This document shows positions 56,701 to 64,000 of a DNA stretch of 64,000 bases, in pieces. The position numbers and the translations under genes are program-made. Each line of letters opens with the position of its first letter. Position 1 is the first letter of the stretch. The stretch is from positions 1,453,858 to 1,517,857 of the forward strand of contig JAOANR010000012.1 of assembly GCA_030278955.1 (NCBI GenBank), written 5' to 3'. A model generated the notes under the pieces. It made no database searches. It was not told the origin of the DNA and saw nothing but the letters and a program-made list of their open reading frames with translations. Origin of the DNA: Hygrophila difformis. Taxonomy: Eukaryota > Streptophyta > Magnoliopsida > Lamiales > Acanthaceae.

Positions 56701-58198
56701 TTGGATTTGTTTCTGCTGCTGCTGATCCTTTTGGTGGTGCAAATGCAAACCTCTTGGTGTGTAATACCTACAGAATACATGCAAAGTTCTAAGCTCTCTA
56801 AGTAGCTACAAATAGAGCCCTCAAAGTATGATGATCAATGATTTACACATAGGCAAGTCTCCAGGTATTAAACACTTGCAGATAGGGTTCAGTAAAGGAG
56901 AAACCTGGTGTAAGTAATGATTGAGCTCCCAGCAAAGGAGCACCACAAAACTCCCAATATAGAAAACAAGCTGTTCAACAATGTAGTTTCCTGAAGAGCC
57001 TTGACTTTTGTACTCATTAGGAAGAAAGAACGCAAGTACTCCAGATACTACGCAGCCAATGGCAGAAAACTTTAAAGCACGACCAACGGCTAATGGAATC
57101 CCCATTTTGAAGCTGAAGAATGGAGGGCGCTGCTTGTGGAAGTAATCAGAATTAGTGCATCACATTGAACACAACCACAATGTAGAACTATTTACTAACC
57201 AAGTAGAATGCACATTGCAAAGCAAAATAATGAAATCCTAAAGACCAACAACAATGATTAACATTTGATAAATCAAAATCGGTGATGGCATTTTACAATG
57301 AGTTGTGAATCGCCGAAATCGGTGCTTGCAAATAGTGATATCTTCAGCTCGAGTCACCTACTTGAGGGACTGCCTTTTCTAAAATTTGAGCAGTAACAGT
57401 TACTCACTGAACTTCAAAGAAAGGAGCTTAGAATCTTCTCCAACATTTTCAAAGTTACAAAGAAATCATAAAGCATAGGTTTGTACTCGTATACTAGATC
57501 TATTATCACACTAAATCCATACCGAAGGAAACCCCAAATAAATCAAATGCAGAAAATTCAAAACATAAATATCGAAAGCCACAATTTTTTACCTGAACAA
57601 TAGGAAAGCGCAAGACCCACCGCTGCATATACACATAATGCAACCCATATAACAGGCCAATCATGAAAGCCCTAAATCCCAAACTCCGGAGAACAACAAC
57701 CCTTTTGGCCCCGGACCCAAGAATATAAAAAACATCACAACTCCAGCAGACAGAAACGACCGATATCGCCCCTGCAACAGCACATACGGTGACGAAGAGC
57801 ACGAAGCTGAAGGACACCCGCACCCTTCGCCTGAATAAAGCTTGATCGGCACCGGAGACAAAAATAATGCGGAGAAAAGAAAGAGAAATCTCGAAAGGGG
57901 AGGCAAAAGGCAGGGGATGGGGGGAGGAGAGGAAGAAAATAGAGATGGAGAAGAGGAAAAAGGAGAAGTGGAAGGAAAAGAAGGCGATGAGAGAAAGGAA
58001 AGAAGGAGTGAAAGGGGAAATAGTGAAGAGGGAAAGGAAAAGGGTTTTAGAAAGGAGGAGGAGGAAGGTGGATTGAAGGGATTGCCAGATTAAGAAGCTC
58101 AAGAAACGGTGCTTGATGATGGTGGCGCCTCCGCCTCCGCCGCCGCCTCCGTCCTTGTCTTTGAAGAGAGAGCGCTGTATAGCGGCGGAGATTGGCAT
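53784..58198 (-). CDS. NDC1: Nucleoporin NDC1, four exons
   Basis: Exons in coding order: 58198-57593, 57129-56905, 56767-56384 and 54257-53784, all in phase 0, giving 562 residues plus stop. All introns are GT-AG (donors GTAAAA, GTTTCT, GTAAAT; acceptors ACAAGCAG, TTCTGTAG, ACATTTCAG). The N-terminal half has several hydrophobic segments (membrane anchor), with FLSFLIWQSLQSTFLLLLSK early and RPPFFSFKMGIP at the exon-2 start. The C-terminal half is soluble and ends near EKDWIISGKPLYGTHELL. NDC1 is the membrane nucleoporin that anchors the pore complex in the nuclear envelope. The family assignment rests on recalled plant NDC1 features. Intron 3 (2,126 bp) holds a Stowaway MITE. Residues 16-24 are a poly-Gly run. 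No defects seen. Confidence 0.85.
54914..55113. mobile_element. Stowaway MITE in NDC1 intron 3
   Basis: Ends CTCTCTCCGTCCC and GGGACGGAGGGAG with TA on each side, 200 bp. Confidence 0.9.
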
Positions 58199-58361
58199 AT
58201 TGACTGTTGAATTGTGGGCGCGGACTGCGGTGCCGCTGCCGGTGTGTGTCTGTTACTGTGCGTTTGAATATTTGGTTGCTCAATTCAAAAAGCTTTGATA
58301 CCCAAATGACTGGGCGATTGGGGATTTTGGGGCCTGCTGCCTGCTAAGCTGTTTCTTGCCA

Positions 58362-58656
58362 CTTTCTCCGTTTTTCTATTATTTCAAACATTTGAGATTT
58401 TGGTATTGTTAATGCATACATTTTATCACAAATTAAAATATAGTGAAGTGGGATCTTGTTAAATTTGTCTCGTTTTGTAGTTTTTAAATATTGAACTTTT
58501 AGAATTTTTATTTGTACCGAACTTGAGTTATTAAAATTGTAGTTTTTAAATATTGAATTTTTAGAATTTTTATTTGTACCGAACTTGAGTTATTAAAATG
58601 TGTATCAGACTGGATATATTATGGGTCCGTAGCAATTTTTTAAAAATCGGATGGAG
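58362..58656. mobile_element. Degenerate Stowaway-like element upstream of NDC1
   Basis: Weak ends CTTTCTCCGTTTTTC and ATCGGATGGAGT. Inside, a 62-bp unit starting TTGTAGTTTTTAAATATTG is tandemly duplicated (58475 and 58537). It lies about 160 bp upstream of the NDC1 start codon. Confidence 0.55.
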
Positions 58657-59185
58657 TAATTAGTAGTACTAACTAATTATCACCTTGCCACTCACATTTT
58701 TTCTTTTCTTTTTTTACTGATAATTCAAATGAATCTTAGGCCTCGGTGGGTCCAATATTTATTTATCGAGGATTGGGTGCCTCATTGGGTTCAATACTTA
58801 TTTCTTAATGATTTAGTGAACATTGAAGGGTAGTATCTCCCAAAGCAGAATTTTACATATATAAATGCTCGAATTCGAGATCTTTGCTTAAGTTGTCAGA
58901 ATCTCATATTACTCAGGTCAATTGCTACTATCGCATTTAGATCATTTGATATTTATCATCCTTACGACGTGCTACTTTTCACTTCTATATATCCCAATGA
59001 GGAATATTCAGTGTCAATGTTTTATAAAATGCAACAGAAATGTATGCATCTACAACAAAGAAAATGTTTGGCATGGAGAAATAAAGATAAAAAAGCAAGA
59101 TAACAAAAGAGACAAAAGACCCCAAACATACCTCATTTCAACTAACAATAGATCTAACTCGACCTTTTCCATCCGATATCTTATA

Positions 59186-60830
59186 CTAGTCGGGAACTAC
59201 CCCAGTCAATTGGAAACAATTTACTTTCAAACGTCCTTTCTTTTTGCAATGATCACAGTAAATTGATTTGTTTGTAGTAACAGGAAGCACTTGAGTGTCG
59301 TATGGCCCGGTTTCTTGCAATAACTGCAAGAGACAGTTTTCCCATTTGTATGTAGTATTCTTATCAGACACACCTCTTTCAGATGCAGCTAGTGCAAAGC
59401 CTGATTTTTCTTCTATATAACCAACTCCAATAACATTCTTCTGAGCTACAAAACCATGCCATGAGCTTTTCTTACAGATGGCAGAGGACTCATAAGCAAA
59501 ATTTTATTACACACAACTGAGTACTCTACATTCAACCCCATAAGGAATTGTAGCAACAAACAGATTGCATCAGCATCTTAACTGTTTAAGAGTTCCATGG
59601 AAATGGTTTTAGTGCCCTAAAATCGCTAGTATGCATCTTAAGGTCATCATAGTAGGGAAAAATGTCTAAATTGGTCTTTTATCTTTTAAAAATTTTCAAA
59701 TTCGTCCTTTATGTTATTCTGGCTCCTTTTAGTCCTCTATCTTTTGTGTTAATGGCCAAATCGGTCCTTTTTATATTAAATTGGCCCATAACCTTTTAAA
59801 TTGTTTCATTTCAGCCCCAAAATCATAAATTTTTATTTTTATTGATCTATTTGTCAAATAAATGTTCAATATGATTACAAAAGTAAAATTAAATATTAAA
59901 CTTCATACATTTGATTTGACCGCTTTGTGCCGGGTCTTCCGACCTCTAGGATTTTACGGACTCCCTCCGACAATGCTATTGTAGCCAATGGTTTACCTTT
60001 TTAGATCGAAATAGTTATGGGAGGGAGTCTGTGTGGTTGGAGGAAGTCTGTAAATTTTCAAAGCTAGGAAGACCCAACAACTAGGCAGTCAAACCGAATG
60101 TATGAATTTTAATATTTAATTTTACTTTCTGAAGCATGTCGAGCATTTATTTGATAAATGGATGAATAAAAATAAAAATTTAATATTTTGAGGTTGAAAT
60201 GAAACAATTTAAAAGGTTATGGGCCAATTTACTATAAAAAGGACCGATTTGGCCATTAACACAAAAGATAGAGGACTGAAAGGGGTCAGAATAACATAAA
60301 GGACGGATTTGAAAATTTTTGGAAAGATAAAAGGACCAATTTAGACATTTTTCCCACCATAGTAGTTGGTTACAGTTCGATTTCCTTGCACTAGGTTAGA
60401 AATTCTCTTTTTTAAGCATTAATACATGAGGACCGCTTATTTGACCACGACAATCCTTGCGCTCAATCCATATACCTCTAGCAGTAGCAGTATGCACAAA
60501 TTGACGAGAAATATCAGGAATAAAAGAGTTCCTTGACCATGTTAGTGCCAAACTATTAAACGCAACCAGCTTGAATTGAGGATCTAGGGCAGAAGGAAAG
60601 GGAAAGGTACATCAATAAATCTCCCATTTGCCTTAATCATGGGTGCAGTTTAAAAGGCAATGTGCCAAGACGTCCAATTCGAGCAATCGAGTTGAGCTGG
60701 AATCAAATGTAAATGCGGTTGATCCGTATCCGTGACACTCAAGTCTTCACACACCGGAGTAATAAGAGGGTTGTTGGTACCAGATCTTTCATCGGAAGCA
60801 TTAATAAATTGGAAACGATTGAGTTTGATC
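59186..60830 (-). pseudogene. gag: Decayed copia gag, split by a foldback element
   Basis: Minus-strand fragments with broken frames. The first part (about 60830-60370) has the typical copia gag start (ASDERSGTNNPLITP) and the RQFVHTATARGIWIE region. After the Mutator-like insertion the second part (about 59600-59186) has FLMGLNVEYSVV and a zinc knuckle CDHCKKKGRLKVNC in which the usual His is Arg. No LTRs were identified. It is a fossil with no coding potential. Confidence 0.7.
59655..60355. mobile_element. Mutator-like foldback MITE, 701 bp
   Basis: Ends GGGAAAAATGTCTAAATTGG and its complement. Inverted repeats extend about 180 bp, and weaker pairing continues to the centre, so nearly the whole element is one long hairpin. 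The flanks ATCATAGTA (59646-59654) and ACCATAGTA (60356-60364) are a 9-bp target duplication with one mismatch, the Mutator length. No transposase is present. It splits a copia gag. Confidence 0.85.
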
Positions 60831-61095
60831 GAAAACTATACGACCTTGGAATCGAGTAGCTCTAACATCATCTTGAACGAGCTAAGAATTAAGGAACAAC
60901 AATAATTGTCACTTCATTGAATGAAACGGAATAACGTCGGATGTGTAATGAGGTATTATATGCATCAGAGTGCACACGCTTTCATGTTTTCTATATAGTC
61001 AATACTTCCTAAATAGCACTTTACAGGAAAAGACCTAAATGCCCTAACTGACACCAACTAAAGCCCTATTCTCTTCGCCTAAAATAAGGTGTTCT
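60831..61095. other. Spacer, probably copia 5' leader
   Basis: Upstream (minus sense) of the decayed copia gag. Nothing else recognised. Confidence 0.3.
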
Positions 61096-61275
61096 GATCT
61101 GAATTTTATAAGATCTGATCTGGTCTGGTCTGAATGTTTCTGGTCTGATCTGATTGGATCTAGTCTGGTCTGATCTGATCTGATTACAACTATATATATA
61201 GTGTGATCTGATTTGGTCTGATCTGATCTAAATGGGTCTGGTCTGATCTGATTTGATCTGGTCTGATTTTAATAA
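61096..61275. repeat. TCTGATCTGG-type simple repeat
   Basis: Degenerate array of TCTGA, TCTGG and GATCTG words over about 180 bp. Confidence 0.85.
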
Positions 61276-61479
61276 GAATAAGTAATAGGTCCTAGAAATA
61301 AGTTCAGGAGAACAAACTCTAAGCTAGATAGAAACAGACACAGGTTGGAGCGTGGCCAGTGCCTAGCCAATGCAACACCTGCAATGCATTTCTCTTAACA
61401 TATGTACGTGGTGAGATATTTCTTTGAGCAGACTGCAGAGTAACCTAGCTAGCTAGCTCACTCATAATAGTAATTGATA

Positions 61480-61903
61480 CTCCTCCCGGTAATTGTGGCC
61501 ACTTTCTTTTGGATACGAGAATTTAGGTAGTGGTGTTTAATAGTTAAAGTGTTGTGTTTAAATTTGGCTAACCATCCAATTTATAATGGTTACATTTGAC
61601 TTTTGACACTACTTATTATTTAACTTTGACTCAATATTATCGTAATGATGTAAGAAGAGAAAAATAGTCATGTGTGATCTTGTTAGAATCGTCTAATCGT
61701 ATAGTTTTAGAAGATATATTTTATATAATTTTTACTTATACACATTTTGAGATATTAATGATTAAACAATTGTATTGAACTTTGTGCAGAAAGTATAGTT
61801 GTTATTATTGTGGGATTTTTAATCATACTTATATTAATTTAATTTTTGTTATTGGGACAATCCAAAAAGAAAAAATGGTAAATATTAATGGGACGAGAGA
61901 GTG
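61480..61903. mobile_element. Degenerate Stowaway-like MITE
   Basis: Left end CTCCTCCCGGTAATTG after TA; right end near TTAATGGGACGAGAGAG. About 424 bp. It shares internal words (CTTGTTAGAATCGT, TATAGTTTTAGAA) with the Stowaway at 50824-51082. Confidence 0.6.
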
Positions 61904-62385
61904 TGATATTTTAGGGGTAATGTTTAAAAGGGGCCATCAGAATGAGTCATTTCCACTTTTAGGCCATTATTACTTGATTTATTAAAACAGGCCATCAGAA
62001 ACATAACTAGAAGGAATTTAGGCCATGAGGACTTATTTGAAAAGTCAACTGAACCTAACAACTTTTCATTTATTTCATTTGAACCCCAAATAGTTTAACT
62101 TTGGACATCTTAGTCCTATTCCAATATACTTAATTTTTCATTATATAAATGACACTCAAAGCGCTTGAAAATTAGTATCAGAGCCTAGGTTTTATTGAAG
62201 AACATATTAATTATATTATTTATAATATTTTATTTCTTAATGGAGAAGATTTAATTATTAAATGGATTCAATTAATTTGAAACCAAAGAGTTATTTTCAA
62301 ATTTTGGAAATAAAAAATAGAAATTTCCAAAGGAAATTCTTGAACTTGTCCATAAGACAAGATTTTATTAAAAGTAATTTCTTTC

Positions 62386-62775
62386 ATGAAAATGAGAGGA
62401 ACTGACTGGAAAGAAATTGATCCGGATAGCTCTAAGTTTTCACAAGACTTAAGAGAAATCCAAAAAATGATTCAAGATTATGGTAACCGGGTATTAATTT
62501 TACCAGGAAAAAAAGATAACGTGAATCAATCAACAGAGGAGATCTTGAAATTATTTCAAGATCTAAAGAAAGAGATTTTAAATCTAAAATTTGATATTTC
62601 GGATATCAAGAAAAGGCATAAGGATATTCCTGGATCTTCCAAGAATAACCAAGCCAATATTAGGGATGCATTCGGACCCGTACAAGCTTTACATCAAAAA
62701 GGTAAAGCAACTATGGTTCCAAAGCAGAATTCACAAGAAGAGCTTATGATCGATCTCCTAAAAACAGTCGAATGA
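62386..62775 (+). CDS. Small ORF of the caulimovirid-like insertion
   Basis: 129 codons; charged with a Leu/Ile/Lys heptad-rich centre, probably coiled coil, followed by a hydrophilic tail. Its stop overlaps the next start as ATGA (62772-62775). In badna-type viruses short ORFs in this position encode virion-associated proteins; that role is only inferred here. Confidence 0.55.
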   Translation: MKMRGTDWKEIDPDSSKFSQDLREIQKMIQDYGNRVLILPGKKDNVNQSTEEILKLFQDLKKEILNLKFDISDIKKRHKDIPGSSKNNQANIRDAFGPVQALHQKGKATMVPKQNSQEELMIDLLKTVE

Positions 62776-64000
62776 GCGTTTTCAGGGCAGATCTATCAGA
62801 TCTACAAGAATTAGCAGAATCATTTTCCCAACTTGGGATTATGGATCTGGTTAATGTAAAACCCAATGAAGTTCTTCAATTGGATTATGCGGAAGAATCA
62901 GGATCCAACGTGACCCACGATGGACCGCCTGATGTCCCAATGAGAGAAAGTACAGACTTTCACATGAACAGGTATCCTGAGGTGCATCTCAATGCAAGAC
63001 GAAACCCAGGACGGAATCCGAGTAGAGTACCAGAATCCACACCGTGGGCCAAGATGTTGTTACAACCATTAATTCCATATAGCATAACACTGAACCTCGA
63101 TGTTATCGACTTCCGAAACATCGAAGATCTGATCGACGAATGGGTAGCTTCAATGAAGATTGCTGCAACCACTCTGGATCTCGATAAAGAAAACTTTGTC
63201 AGATTAATAGAGCTAAGTCTCGAAGGATCGGCAAAGTTAGGCTGGAAAAACTCCACAGCGGCTCTAAAGGAGCAAATACTTAAAGGAGAATCCAAAAGCA
63301 CAATCTGCAAAAGATTTGGTCTCTTATTCAAAACTTATTTTGTAGGAGATGGTTATTTTGAAGAACAGAGAACCAAAAAAATCAAGGTCTATACCCAAGC
63401 ACTGTTGGGTATGGAGTTAAGAAGTATTTGCGCAGTAGACGAATATATCTACTGGTTTCGTAAATACTATTTTCGGAGTAAGATGACAGCCGAAGTAGCA
63501 TGTCCCATGTTCTTTGCAAAGATCTGCAGCCCATAGAGAGAGATGTTGATCCAATCGTACACAGTACCCTCTGGTACAGTGGACTCAATAGCCAGGGGAA
63601 TGTCCTTCTTAAAGGATAAGCTCAGAGAATGGTGTCAACAGGCAGCTGCCCAAAAGAACATCAAGAGACTAAGAGGTAAAATAAAAAGAACCCCTCTTTG
63701 CTGTGAAAATAACGATTTTCCAACCATTATAGGAGAATCAGAAGAAAAGAGGAGAAAGAAGAAGAGTCGAGGCTCATACAATAGGAGTTTCAGAAGACCT
63801 CCATTCCGAAGAAGAAGAGCATGGTGGTCCAAAGGCAAGGCCAGATCATACAAAACTGGACAAAGGACGGGAACGACGAAGAGTTCATCCCAATGTTCAA
63901 CTAGCTCAACAGCAAGGAGAACGGGGAGAACGACGTCCAAGAGAACATTCAGACGAGCCCATACCCGAGCCAACGAAAGTTTCAAGGACTGCAACTTTTG
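62772..64000 (+). pseudogene. Coat-protein-like region of the caulimovirid-like insertion
   Basis: The frame from ATG 62772 reaches an in-frame TAG at 63534-63536 and then stays open in the same frame to the window edge. The part before the stop has a coat-protein-like helical region (WVASMKIAATTLDLD area). The part after it has a Trp/Cys patch and a long Arg/Lys-rich stretch (63720-63960), as expected before a nucleic-acid-binding region. No Cys-His knuckle appears within the window. The amber codon suggests an inactive copy. No reconstruction is offered. Confidence 0.5.

Larger units (their letters stand above)
62142..64000 (+). other. Integrated caulimovirid-like (pararetrovirus) sequence, 5' part
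   Basis: Layout: TATA box (TATATAAA, 62142-62149), a Met-tRNA primer-like site (TAGTATCAGAGC, 62173-62184, one base off the usual TGG), an AT-rich leader, then two ORFs overlapping by ATGA, as in some Caulimoviridae. The sequence runs off the right edge. The genus cannot be fixed; a petuvirus- or florendovirus-like source is possible. It is an old copy in plant DNA. Confidence 0.6.

Noticed and set aside
57842..58093. Plus-strand ORFs rich in Lys/Glu/Arg
   Set aside because: Antisense shadow of the hydrophobic, pyrimidine-rich first exon of NDC1.

Overview
The window is plant nuclear DNA, most likely from a eudicot. The evidence is a carboxylesterase gene, a multi-exon NDC1 nucleoporin gene with GT-AG introns, Stowaway, SINE, CACTA and Mutator-like elements, and several plant-type Ty3/gypsy lineages. 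The species cannot be read from the sequence. About 75% of the window is retrotransposon; the host genes lie between about 51.3 and 58.2 kb.

The first 43.9 kb is a nest of LTR retrotransposons that can be unstacked. Layer 0 is a minus-strand gypsy element with an initiator-Met primer site: 5' LTR 40340-43907, extra small ORF 39662-39997, frameshifted gag 38071-39318, gag/pol scrap 23299-23384. Its gag was split by a minus-strand non-autonomous element, 23385-38070, with two nearly identical 5.9-kb LTRs, a tRNA-Asp type primer site and only 2.85 kb of non-coding interior. Further along, layer 0 was hit by a plus-strand Tat-clade element (11121-23298, 5' part outside the window). That element has an intact pol with dual RNase H and an antisense three-exon plant-mobile-domain gene. 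The Tat gag was in turn hit by a plus-strand Athila-like element (1-11120, 5' part outside) related to the 5.9-kb-LTR element.

The most unusual content is in the Athila-like pair. Between pol and the 3' LTR the plus-strand element carries what looks like a complete F-box gene with its own TATA box, a short ATG exon, a 1063-bp intron and a phase-compatible second exon. Both elements carry arrays of 23-nt dyads (10-bp stem, 3-nt loop, about 97-bp period) whose stems vary with compensating changes. Dyads sit just upstream of the LTR TATA boxes and of the F-box gene TATA box. A second shared module, a short hairpin followed by TGTGAGGATGTTGA, recurs two to three times in each interior, and its tail is the sequence at the start of the 3' LTR.

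From 43.9 to 64 kb: an internally deleted copia element with a CACTA terminus in one LTR (44143-47701); intergenic DNA with a microsatellite, a SINE and a Stowaway; a carboxylesterase gene broken by a 4-bp duplication (51350-52454); NDC1 on the minus strand (53784-58198) with a Stowaway in intron 3; a decayed copia gag split by a 701-bp Mutator-like foldback element (59186-60830); and the start of an integrated caulimovirid-like sequence (about 62140 to the window end). Splice sites, element borders and domains were read by eye; no database search was possible.
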